Assembly (NCBI GenBank): GCA_017311315.1
Contig: CM029670.1
Span: 27,648,949-27,712,948 of the forward strand
Reading direction: 5' to 3'
Source: Dendrocalamus latiflorus
Taxonomy: Eukaryota > Streptophyta > Magnoliopsida > Poales > Poaceae
Length of the DNA stretch: 64,000 nt
Shown: in pieces, positions 51,955 through 62,220 of the stretch
How the letters are laid out: every line of letters starts with the position of its first letter
Position numbering within the stretch: position 1 is the first letter of the stretch
Position numbers and translations under genes: made by a program
Notes under the pieces: generated by a model
What the model was told of the DNA's origin: nothing
The model's input: the letters and a program-made list of their open reading frames with translations, nothing else
The model's database searches: none

Positions 51955-52951
51955 TTGACTCAGGTTCGCCCGGCTGGGAAGAGAAAGGTTTGGCTCATAG
52001 ACTCCGGTTGTTCTTTTCATATGACCGGAGACTCACGTTGGTTCTCTTCCCTAGCCCGTGCTCCAGGTGATGAGACTATCACCTTCGGAGACACTTCGTT
52101 TGGGCGCGTCATCACCAAAGGTATAGTGCGCGTTAATGAGTCTTTTATTTTAAAAGATGTTGCCTTGGTTAGTAAGCTGCAGTATAATTTGCTTTCTATT
52201 TCTCAGCTTACCGATGACGGCTGTGAGGTGAGCTTTAAGAAAAACGCTTGCAAAATTCCTGATTCTTCGGGTAGTCTGGTTTGCGGGATTTCTCGTTATG
52301 GGAGGATCTTTCGTGCTGATTTTTCTGAGTCTTATGGTGATCCTCTCCGGTGTTTTGTAGCTTCTGAGTTCCGTGACCTTACCTTCTGGCATAGGAGACT
52401 TGGTCATATTGGATTTGACCATTTGACCCGAGTTAGTGGCCACGATCTCATTCGTGGTCTGTCGAAACTCAAGATGGTCAAAGATATTGTTTACGCTCCT
52501 TGCCAGCACGGCAAGATGGTTGCCGCTTTTCACCCTCCGGTCACAGTGACTATGACCGATGCACCAGGACAACTGCTCCACATGGACACCGTTGGACCAG
52601 CTCGAGTGTAGTCAGCAGGAGGGAAGTGGTATGTTCTTGTCGTGGTCGATGACTTCTCGAGGTTCTCTTGGGTGTTTTTCTTAGCCTCGAAGGATGAGAC
52701 GTTTACTCATTTTCGAGGTCTTTTCAGTAGGCTTTCTGTTGAGCTCCCAGGTGCCTTACGAGTGATCCGTAGTGACAATGGCACGGAGTTCAAGAATTCC
52801 TACTTTGAGAGGTTTTGCGATGAGACAGGTGTAGAGCACCAGTTCTCTTCTCCGCACATCCCACAGCAAAATGGCATCGTGGAGAGGAAGAACCGTACCT
52901 TGGTCGAGATGGCCAGGACAATGCTTGATGAGTATTCTACACCTAGGAAGT
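51955..52951 (+). pseudogene. Copia C protease and integrase core, cut by a solo LTR
   Basis: The protease active site is VWLIDSGCSFHMTGD. The GAG-pre-integrase zinc region follows (LTFWHRRLGHIGFDHLTR, then CQHGKM). The integrase catalytic triad is complete: D in HMDTVGPARV, D in VIRSDNGTEFKNS, E in PQQNGIVERKNRT. A TAG at 52609-52611 replaces what should be CAG (VQSAGGKWYVLVVVDD in relatives). The frame continues to ARTMLDEYSTPRK, where the solo LTR begins after the TSD at 52947-52951. The reading resumes at 56589. Confidence 0.93.
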
Positions 52952-53870
52952 TGTCACATCCCAAAATTTACTTTTTGGAAGAAAATTAAATTCAAATTAA
53001 TTATTTTAAAGTAATTAGATTTTATGTGGCTTTTCTGGATTTTCTGGAATTTAAAACCTAATTTTTAAATTTAAAAAGTAATTCAAAGTATGAAACTAAA
53101 ATACCAACAGTAGTTGGAAATAATTTTATTTAGTCCAAAATATGTCCAGGAGCTTCTATGAATATTTCTGGAATTTTTGGAGGTATTTTCATATTTTTCT
53201 GAGGCCTAAATAATTTTCTAGCCTTTTCTGAAAATCAAAATCAAATTCTAAAAATAAAAATCCCTCCCTTTCCCTCCAGCCGACGCGTGGACGGCCCAGA
53301 TCCGTCCACGTCGCCGCTCGGCCAATCCAGGCCACCCCTCCCCTTCCCTCACCGCCAAGCGGGCCAGGCCCGTCAGCCTCTCCGCCTAAACCTCTTCCTC
53401 GCCCGACGCGTAGCCAGCCCGGATGCGCGCCACGCCTCCTCGCTCGGCCATCCAGCCGTCCTCCTTGCGCCCGTGCCCCGCCATCCGATCCAACCCTCTG
53501 CCACGCGGCTGCCATCCGCACCCCGCTCCCTCTTTTCTCTGACCCGCGGGCCCCGCCCGACAGCCGCACGCGCCTCCGCTCTCGCTGCCGCCCGGCCCCG
53601 CCTGTCGGATCCGTCTCCCTCGCGGAGCTGGCGCCTTCCTTTCTCTCCCCCTCTTTCCTTTCTCGCCGGCCGACCGAATCCTCGACGGACCCGGCCTTTC
53701 CTTCCTCGTCTCTCTGCGGTTTTGGAAGCCTCGGACGCCGCCGCGACCGAATCCCCAAATCCCCGCGCCTCCCTTCCTTCCGCGCCCCCTCCTTCCTTTC
53801 CTCCCCCAAACCTTCCTTCTCCGGCCACCAGCAACGGTGAGCAATTGCCGCGCCCCTGCTCCCCCTCAGC

Positions 53871-53882
53871 CCCTATAAATAC
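53871..53882 (+). promoter_or_regulatory. TATA box of solo LTR G
   Basis: CCCTATAAATAC is followed by a pyrimidine-rich start zone (CCTCGGCTTCGCCTCC). It implies transcription of the LTR from about 53910 towards the right, in the same direction as copia C. Confidence 0.65.
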
Positions 53883-54561
53883 ACCCCCTCGGCTTCGCCT
53901 CCTCCCGCACCACCTTCCAGAGCCCTCCACATCTCCCCTTGAGCCCCGAGCGCCGTCGTGCCAGAAGTTCACCGTGCACGCCCGGTATGTGCTCCGGCGA
54001 GCAATTGCCGCCGCCTCGATCCACCCCGGAGCCCGCCGCCGCCACCCCGAGCATCCTCACGCCCGGGCGATCCTCCCCGACCCCTCGGCCGCCCCTCCCC
54101 GTCACCGGAGCGCCGTCGCATCGGAGCTCCCGAGCCGTCGTCACTGCCACCTCGTCGCCGACCGTCTCCGTTCGTCCCCAAGCTTCGCTGACCCTTCCAA
54201 CCGAACCCCCTCCGCGCCAGGATTATATTCTACGCGTCACCCGAGCACCTCCGGCCTCCCCTCGCCGCCGGCACCGTCGCCTCCGATCACCTCTGCCCGG
54301 GCCACCCGAAGGTACCCCTCAAGAGGGTTACCTGCCCTTATTGGGTAGGCAACGCCTCCCCGCTCACTTGGCTAGCAGCGCTCGCTCGTAACTCCCTCGG
54401 CGCGCGTTCGAGCCTCCGGCTCCGCGCGCGGAGGTTGAGTTTTTCGTTTATTTTCCGGGCTGACAAGTGGGTCCGACCCGTCAGCGGCCGCCGGTCTGCG
54501 CTGGCACTGCCGCCTGGGCCCCACCAGTCTGCGTCAGCCTCTGACAAGTGGGCCCGGAGTC

Positions 54562-54725
54562 CAGTGGGTCCCATGTGTCAGAGGTCGAATCAGTGGGCTC
54601 ACTATCCAGTGGGTCCCACATGTCAGTGACCGCCAGTGGTTACTGTTCAGTGGGCCCCACCTGTCAGTCCCTCGGAATAAAAATAGAATTTAAAATCTAA
54701 TATTCCAGTGGGCCCCACCTGTCAG
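54562..54725 (+). repeat. Four CAGTGGGYCCCACMTGTCAG repeats in solo LTR G
   Basis: Near-identical 20-mers start at 54562, 54607, 54648 and 54706 (one has CCATGTGTCAG). A diverged fifth copy (GACAAGTGGGTCCGACCCGT) is near 54463. Spacing is 41-58 bp, so this is an irregular array and not a strict tandem repeat. Confidence 0.9.
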
Positions 54726-56588
54726 AAATTTGGGAATTTCTAGATTTATTCAAATCTGAGATTTTCAAATGAGCATAACTTTCTCATTTTAACTCCAAAT
54801 CCAGCCATTCAAATTTCTAAATTCATCTAAAATCATAATCTATCCAACTATGGCCTCTGTTGAATTTTTGGATTTTATTTGAATTTTCATTTGTATTTAT
54901 TTGCTTTGTTTGCTTCGTCTTTTCTCGCGTAGATTCCAACGTTGTCGACGATCCCTCTTCACAGCAACAGGAAGACCCAGAAACCCTGCAAGAAGGCAAG
55001 TCTCCTTTGATCATCTTGAACCTATGCTTTTGAAATGTTTTAAATATTTTAAATTATGTGCATTGCTATTTACATAAAATCACTAGTTCAAATCTTTAGG
55101 AATTAGTTATTCCAACTTTGTTATGCCCTCATTTGACATTGATTGCCATGTACCTTGTCACCCTAGAACTTCCTTTGTCTCAATAATGAGATTACTATTA
55201 ATCTTTGTGAATATTAGAAAGGTAGGTTAATGCTTAGTCATGCTATCTAATACCTTTGGAAAATCTTGAAAAAGGGAAATTATGACTGGACCCTTGTGTT
55301 TATAAATGTAGTGGTAATTGGAGTTGCCACTGATCTTTCAAAATAAAATAAAAATGTGAAAGTTGGTTTAGATTAGGGTGGATGGCTGTTTGGGTTGGTG
55401 CAGTAAGCACGAGAACTTGTTAAGTGTATGTTCCACCCTAGTCAATTAAGGACCGACGCTTGTGTTTGTCCAAACTGAGCATTAACCGTACAACCACAAG
55501 TCTATATGGGTACGACCTAGCTAACTAACTTATGATAGTCTAGTTTAGGTGCCACCAGTGGAAAGTGGATGCCAGGGATGGACTGGTTATTCACAGTGAG
55601 GGACAGGGATTTACTGTACTCATATGGCGCAAGAGGGGGCTTCGGTTCTGGCAGTTAGCCTACCTGCGGTGAAACCTCAGCGGGTGGTATCTAGCTAGAT
55701 TAGAGTAAGGTAAAGGCTTTGTGATATTTTATCTGGGTCTCATGCCAAAGGAAGCGTGTTGACCTTTAGGATAATTTATCTCTTGTGGGTAAAGTTGTAC
55801 AACCTCTGCAGAGTGTAAAACTATTCGAATAGCCGTGCCCACGGTCAAGGGCGGGCAAGGAATGCATTCACATGGTAGATTTCTGGTTTTGGTTTTAAAA
55901 ATCAAAGTTTTGTATTCCGAGAGTGGAGGGAACTCTCGGATGGGTATCCTGGCGGATGGAGCCAGAGAGGGTGGATGTAACCCGCAATATTAACTTGTTC
56001 AGTTGGAAATAATTAATCTAGTGTTGGTAGATAGAACCTTCACTAGGGAATAATTGTTAGTTCTGTTAAAATCATTTACTTTATTAAATTGATGCTTCGA
56101 AAATAATTAGTAGTAATTGAAATTTAAAACATCGCTTTGTGCAAAAGAACCATATGGCCTTCCTTTGTTAAAGCCTTGCATCTATGCATTTTTCCCAAGA
56201 CTTGCGGAGTACTTTATGTACTCACATGCTACACTTAAAAATAAATCTCAGAGGAAGTTGAAGCTCAAGAAGGTGACTACGACTACTGTTTCGCTTGTGG
56301 CTGTGACGGATTCTTCCCGGAGGACTAGGTCGCGCTTCCCCAGTCAACTGCCTGTGGCACATTGATGGGTCTACTTTGAGTTTACTTTGCTTCCGCTGTA
56401 TTTTGATTGTGCGAGGTCTTGAAACCTCCAATGTAATAATGAGACCTTTCGGTCTGTATTCTTTATAATTGTAATAAATACGTTGTTGGTCATGAATCAT
56501 TTCTGTTTAACTGTGTGCACTAGCTTTGATCTGGGGCTAGTGCAGTAATACACAGAGGGTCCGGGTTTGGAAATCCGGGGTCCCGACA

Positions 56589-58790
56589 GAAATTTTGGGC
56601 TGAGGCTATTGCGACCGCGTGCCATGTTTCAAACAGAGTTTTTCTTCTGGCACACTTGCATCGCACTTCCTATGAGCCGAGATATGGGTCCAAGCCCAGT
56701 GTCTCGCATTTTCGTGTATTTGGTTGCAAGTGTTTTATTTTGAAGTCCAGAAACCTAGATAAGTTCGAGTCACGCTCTTGTGATGGTATATTTCTAGGCT
56801 ACTTGACTTCTTCGCGGGCGTATAGGGTTTGGAACTGCGAGTCTAGTAAGTTGGTAGAGACCTATGAGGTGACCTTCGACGAGGCCAGTCCAGGGACTAA
56901 GCCTGATATCTCAGGTTCTTTAGAGCAGTTCGAGCCCATCTTTGTGGATGATGAGGACGATGGAGATTAGGGTTGTCTACCCGATCTGGGTCCTCACCCT
57001 CCCCTTGAGGTGCCTTCTTCCACTGCACCTCCGGGTGATCAGCCCATGCCTTCTGCTTCCTCTGGAGCTAGTGGCTCTGTTCCTACCTCCTCAGCTCATG
57101 AGGTAGAGGTGACTTCTTCTTCTCTTCCAGGACCTCCCCGACATATCCAGAAAGACCATCCTTCTGAGCAGATAGTTGGAGACCTCTTTGAGCGAGTCAC
57201 TCGCTCAATGTCTGGCATGTCACATTTCTGTCTCCATTCTGCCTTTGTTGTTACTTGAGCCCAAAGATGTTAGTCATGCTCTATCTGATGAGGCTTGGGT
57301 CAATGCCATGCATGAGGAGTTAGAGAATTTCGAGAGAAACAAGGTCTGGTCGCTTGTTGAGCCCCCTCGAGGTCACAATGTCATTGGGACTAAGTGGGTG
57401 TTCAAGAACAAGCAGAGTGAGGATGGGGTTGTCATTCGGAACAAGGCTAGACTGGTAGCTCAAGGTTTCTCCCAGGTTGAAGGTCTAGATTTTGAAGAGA
57501 CCTTTGCCCTTGTAGCTAGACTAGAGGCCATTAGAATCCTGCTTGCATTCGCAGCTTCTAAGGGTTTCAAGCTTTACCAGATGGATGTCAAGAGTGCATT
57601 CCTCAATGGGTTTATTGAGGAAGAGGTCTATGTGAGACAGCCTCCAGGTTTCGAAAACCCAAATACCCAAACCATGTCTACAAACTTTCCAAAGCCTTAT
57701 ATGGACTTAAGCAGGCCCCTAGAGCTTGGTATGAGAGGCTTAAGTCTTATTTGTTGAGTCATGGTTTTGAGATGGGTAAGGTGGATAAGACCTTGTTCAT
57801 TTGCCAGCATGGCGCTGACCTTCTGCTCATCAAGATTTATGTGGATGACATTATCTTTGGCGGCTCTTCTTATACTCTTGTTTCACAGTTCTCGGATGTC
57901 ATGAGCACCGAGTTTGAGATGAGTATGATGGGTGAGTTGACCTTCTTCCTTGGCTTCCAGATCAAGCAGACTCGGGAGGGTACTTTCTTGCATCAGGGCA
58001 AGTACACTCGTGACCTCCTGAGATGCTTTGACATGACTGATGGTAAGCCCGTGTCAACTCCCATGGCATCCACAGCCTCTCTTGATCCAGATGAGGACGG
58101 AGAGCTGGTTGATCAGAAGGAGTATCGCAGCATGATTGGCTCCCTCTTGTACCTCACTGCCTCTAGACCAGACATACACTTTGCCGTGTGTCTGTGCGCT
58201 CGATTTCAGGCTTCTCCTCGCGTATCTCACCGCTAGGCGGTGAAGCACATTCTTCGGTACCTTCGAGCTACCATTGACTATGGTATCTGGTACTCTTCCT
58301 CGTCCTGTCTTTCCTTGAGAGCCTACTCGGACGCAGACTTTGTTGGCTGTAGGATAGATAGTAAGAGCACTTCTGGCACCTGCCATTTTATTGTCACTTC
58401 TCTTGTTTCGTGGTCTTCTAGGAAGCAGTCTGGTGTTGCACACTCCACCGCAAAGCCGAGTACGTTGCTGCCGCCAGTTGTTGCAGCTAGGTGCTTTGGA
58501 TGGTCTCGACCCTACGGGACTTTGGGTTAGTTATCGACAGTGTTCCACTCTTTTGTGATAACACTTCTGTGATTAACATTGCCAAGAACACAGTGCAGTA
58601 TTCTCGGACCAAGCACATTGATATTAGATATCACTTCCTTAGAGACCATGTGGAGAAGGGTGATATAGTGCTCCAGTTTGTGGAGAGTGACCACCAGTTG
58701 GCTGATATCTTTACCAAGCCTTTGGATAGCTCTAGGTTTTCAGCTCTACGGGGAGAGCTTGGGGTGGTTTGTCCTTATGGACTGTTGTGA
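56589..58790 (+). pseudogene. Copia C integrase end, reverse transcriptase and RNase H
   Basis: It resumes as FWAEAIATACHVSNRVFL, then the integrase C-terminal part (PSVSHFRVFGCKCF, GIFLGYLTSSRAYRV). RT follows: TKWVFKNKQSEDG, the aspartate in YQMDVKSAFLNG, YVRQPPGFE, and the catalytic YVDDIIFGG. RNase H shows YSDADFVGCRIDSKSTSG, a damaged STAKAEY block, and FCDNTSVINIAKN, ending SDHQLADIFTKPL and a stop at 58788-58790. Damage: TAG after DDEDDGD (56968-56970), frameshifts near 57240 and 57670, TAG in HR*AVKHI (58234-58236), and a frameshift near 58450. All classical domains are recognisable but no complete pol can be made. Confidence 0.93.
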
Positions 58791-60299
58791 GGGGGAGTTT
58801 TGTGGTTCATTGATATATCTTGTTTATTATGCTCTTACTTCTTTCTGTTGCATTGCATATGGGTGCATTGGGTTTAGTCCTTCTAGCATAGATTAGAGTG
58901 TTTCTCTTGTCTAGTTGCTTAGATTTCTTTCTGTCATCTTGTGATTCTAGGATGCTGCTTATTAGCTGTTTCGCTTCTCACTAGGTTGAGCTCACTCACT
59001 TCTTATAGGTTCTAGCGAGGGTTGGGCCACCCTCGGGTAGACGGGGTACGTGTTTGCTCCTTAGTGTGCTAGATGGTTAGTTGATAGTGCTAGAGTCATA
59101 TGAGGTAGATGAGAGTCAGTCTGAGCCATAGCATCCTCTATATCTTGTCTATGCTTTAAGGACTGCCTATTTGTTTTTCTTGCCAGCTTCTCGATTTTAT
59201 TGCTTTAGTTCAGGGGGAGTTCATTTGGGAGCTTCTAGATCTTAATATTGTTATAACTCAAATTGAACTAAAAGTTGCATCACATATTGAGGGGAAGCTG
59301 GATTTTCTTGCATATCATTCTGCATTGTAATATAATTACATGGAGCCATGATTATTATCCTGTTATGACATGTTTACAATGCATTACATCTTGCCATCAC
59401 CTGAGCTTACTTGCTAGATATATCATGACTTTATATGTGTAGTCAAGTCTTTGCCATGATAGGTTGATTAAAATGCTCAACTTGAACTAATTCATGTCAT
59501 GTTAGCTCTTGAGACTAGTCTGTCTTTTGTTATCCTTTTATGATCCATGCCATGTCAAATAGGCTTAGTTGAGTCTTGAATCTTTGTTAAGCTTTAGATT
59601 GAGCTATACTAGTTTCTTGATGAAGCATGAGTTAGTACACTAGTTTAAGAAAGCAAAAAGATCTCTTTTCTGCGAAAAAATTGATCTCAACAATTTTTTC
59701 TCATGAGATGGCTTGCCATTGCACTAGGCATGAACTCAGGGGGAGTTTTGGATGACCAAGACTATCTTCTTAAGCTTCTAGCTTGGAGTAGTCGCATAAG
59801 GCTTGAGATCTAGCACATGACTAAAAATGTTGGTTGGAAATAATCATGAGCTTTAAGAGAAAAACTTATGTCAAATGTGCTCAATTTGCTTAATTCCACA
59901 TAGAACAAGTACTTAAACAAATGTCTCATTTTTGAACTTGTAGCACTCTAAATTGACTCAATACTAGCTTCTCGGTTCCACTTAGCTTATTGACATGGTT
60001 TGCATCATCTTTGGATACCTCTAGCTAGACTATAATCTTGGTTGACTTGACATGCTAAGCAATTCGACTAATTTTCAGCTTATGACTTATTTGGCTTAGC
60101 TTGATTATACATGTCTTGTCATGATCTTGATAGCATACTTATGTGTTATGGCTTGATGTAACTCTCATATGGTCATTTTGGATAATCTTCATGGCTCTAA
60201 ATGCTTAAAATAAACAAACTTCAGCCATTTCATCTAACATCATGCCTTATTCTCTCTTTTGCATCCTTGATGTGTTTATTGCCAAAAGGGGGAGAATAG
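58791..60299 (+). other. Copia C long 3' untranslated region
   Basis: About 1.5 kb without coding sequence between the pol stop and the 3' LTR. AGGGGGAGTT-type purine tracts recur (58789, 59212, 59738) and AAAAGGGGGAGAA is at 60282-60294. The last is the best candidate for the working polypurine tract, just before the LTR. Many 'gcttgagc/agcttga' phrases occur. SIRE-like elements often carry extra sequence here (an envelope-like gene in some); no such frame is seen. Confidence 0.7.
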
Positions 60300-61018
60300 C
60301 GGAGAAAAAGTTTTTTTAGGGCTTTCTGGAGCTTTGGAGAACAATTTGCTCTTTCTGTTCATGCTCCGTTTGTCGACATGGTCATAAGCTCCTTGTTTTC
60401 TCTTGGACCATGTTTGACTCTCTTTCATTTTCAAACTCAACTTTACGGTTTTTCTGGATTTCTCAATATACTCATCAAAGGAGAGATTGAGAGACCATGT
60501 GGTTATGACCCCATGTTTGTGATGGGTAATTGACGGGTATTTTGGAAAGATTGAGTTTGATTGGTTCGTTTCGGGCTATGACGACATTTGGCTCAGTCGG
60601 GTTTGGTTAGTTGGACTTATTGCATATTATTCTTCCCGATTGGTCGTTTGGGTCATTTTATGCTTGAGATCAATTTATTGATGCTAATGAGGTTTACATG
60701 TGTCGAACGGTGCTATGTTATGTGTTTCTTGTCTGTGATGTCTGCAGGACGTCGAGGTGGAGTTGTGGCGAGGCACGGAGGGCCGGACTAGGCGCAGACG
60801 GTGCTAAGGTCAGAACAGTCGAGGTGTGTCGAAGACGGTGAGGGCTCGAGGTAGCTGCGAGGCTTGGGCGACAAGAAAGGAGGAAGCTTCCTGGAAGGTG
60901 CATGAGGGGCGTTTTGGTGAATACGCAAAGCTGCACTAAAGGAGGCGGATTATGGATAAAGCACTAGAGTTGGTGGAGGCTTAGTGGGTAAAGAGAGAAT
61001 CAAACCCATTAGTGGGAG

Positions 61019-61030
61019 GCTATAAAAGGA
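61019..61030 (+). promoter_or_regulatory. TATA box of the copia C 3' LTR
   Basis: GGCTATAAAAGG, at the position matching the copia B TATA box (GGCTATAAATAGG). Being in the 3' LTR, it could drive read-through into the Mutator-like sequence on the right. Confidence 0.65.
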
Positions 61031-61854
61031 GGGTGTCTCCTGCATGGTCTTCAAGCTTTGGGGGTTTGTTTTTGCTTTGCTTCTTTTGTGCTTTAATTGG
61101 TGAGAACTGTTGGAGAGAGCAGAGTTCGTGTGTTCTTGTCCCCCTGTGTGTTGGTGAGAGGAGATGAGTTCTTGAGATGTTTGTGTAACGAGAGAGTTGT
61201 AATCCCTGTATAATCATTCATCTCTTTTCCTCAATGTCAATGAGAAGGATTGTGATGAGTTGCTCTCATTTTCTTGCCCATATGTGATGGATTTCAATCT
61301 CTGAAATTTTCTGTTTTGCTTGGTTTTCTTGAGTTCTTGAGTTGAATCTTTGATCCTTTGGGTGATTCTTGATCTCTCTGTGATGGGAAAGTCTCAAGGC
61401 CATTTGGACATTCCATTTTTGAGATCAAACTGAGGATCCAATGGTTTCTATGATTTCTCAATCCCTCGTCATGTCTCCTCTGTGTGTATTCCTGTTCTAG
61501 GGTTTTGAGGCAGGGTATTCTTGAAACTTTTGATTCCCTTTGGGAGATAGCCTGAAAGTTGGTCTGGAGGGTCCCAAGATCTTTGCTAAATCGATTGCAA
61601 AAGGTTTTGGACAAAGGATAAACGAATAAAGAGGAATCTGAAAATTTGTGTTTCTCTCATCCTCCTTTTAAGTTTTTAGTCAAGATCTTAAATCCTTGCG
61701 TAGATGATGAAATTCTCTGTTCCAAAAGTGCTTAATGTTATTTAGATCATATTCTTGCACTTCTGGGTTGAAGAGGACAGAAGAAAATCACAAATTTTGT
61801 TGATTTGGTCAAATCTTTGAAAACTTAAGTCTGCTGCCTGTTCTGAGTCCCGAG

Positions 61855-62000
61855 AGGCGGTCAGACCGCCCCTCGGTAGCCGGTCAGACCGGTTGAGAAG
61901 TGGCGGTCAGACCGGTGTGGGCCGACCGGTCAGACCGGCGGTCAGATCGGCGTGGTCAGGGCAGTCTAACCTGCGGCAAGGTGGCGGTTAGACCGGCCCC
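61855..62000 (+). repeat. CGGTCAGACCG near-palindrome array in the copia C 3' LTR
   Basis: About six units of (G/C)CGGTCAGACCG(G/C) and variants (CGGTCAGATCGG, CGGTTAGACCGG) lie within 145 bp. The truncated 5' LTR keeps three (49047-49115). Copia B has CGGTAGTACCG at the matching place. Confidence 0.88.
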
Positions 62001-62220
62001 TTCAGTGCCTTCTCTGTTGATGCTTGTTTTTCCTTTCCCGTCCTCTCGCGTGTTCATCTTAAATGTTCTCTGTGGATTTTACGCTTGCTCAGTAGAATCA
62101 ACCAGAGAATATCAATCTTTCTCTTTATAGATTTTATATTTCTCGGAGAGAACTTCTTCGGGGGCGTAATTTTTTAAGAGCTGACATTCACCCCCCTCTG
62201 TCGCCAATATCGATCTAACA

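Larger units (their letters stand above)
52952..56588 (+). repeat. Solo LTR G (3.6 kb gypsy-type) inside copia C integrase
   Basis: It begins TGTCACATCCC and ends GGGTCCCGACA (TGTC...GACA). It is flanked by GAAGT (52947-52951) and GAAAT (56589-56593), a 5-bp TSD with one silent transition. Joining the flanks restores the integrase reading TPRK-FWAEA. The length and ends fit a Tekay/Del-like gypsy LTR. Inside are an AT-rich start, a GC-rich block (53270-54450) with TATA box CCCTATAAATAC at 53871-53882, four copies of a 20-bp CAGTGGGYCCCAC motif (54562-54725), a conserved 'actattcgaatagcc' phrase (55785-55846), and AATAAA near the end (56473). There is no coding sequence; the 353-codon frame in the GC-rich block is a composition artefact. 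Confidence 0.92.
49030..62220 (+). mobile_element. Ty1/copia element C (SIRE/Maximus-like), interrupted by a solo LTR
   Basis: A plus-strand copia element with truncated 5' LTR (49030-49338), PBS, gag, protease, integrase, RT, RNase H, a long 3' untranslated region (58791-60300) and a 3' LTR (about 60300-62220). The order PR-IN-RT-RH defines Ty1/copia. A 3637-bp solo LTR sits in the integrase gene (52952-56588). Without it the element is about 9.55 kb. The long 3' region with repeated AGGGGGAGTT fits SIRE/Maximus-type copias; the clade is inference. Several stops and frameshifts make it inactive. It inserted next to or into the Mutator-like element on the right. Confidence 0.93.
60300..62220 (+). 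repeat. 3' LTR of copia C
   Basis: The right end is at CGATCTAACA (62220), matching the 5' LTR end. The left end is not certain: it should follow the purine tract at about 60294, giving some 1.9 kb. From about 60480 it is homologous to the copia B LTR (reverse). It contains a TATA box GGCTATAAAAGG (61019-61030) and an array of CGGTCAGACCG palindromes (61855-62000). Confidence 0.8.

Noticed and set aside
53287..54348. A 353-codon open frame in the solo LTR
   Set aside because: GC-rich leader DNA of an LTR: proline/arginine/serine-rich, no domain, overlapped by equally long frames on the other strand.
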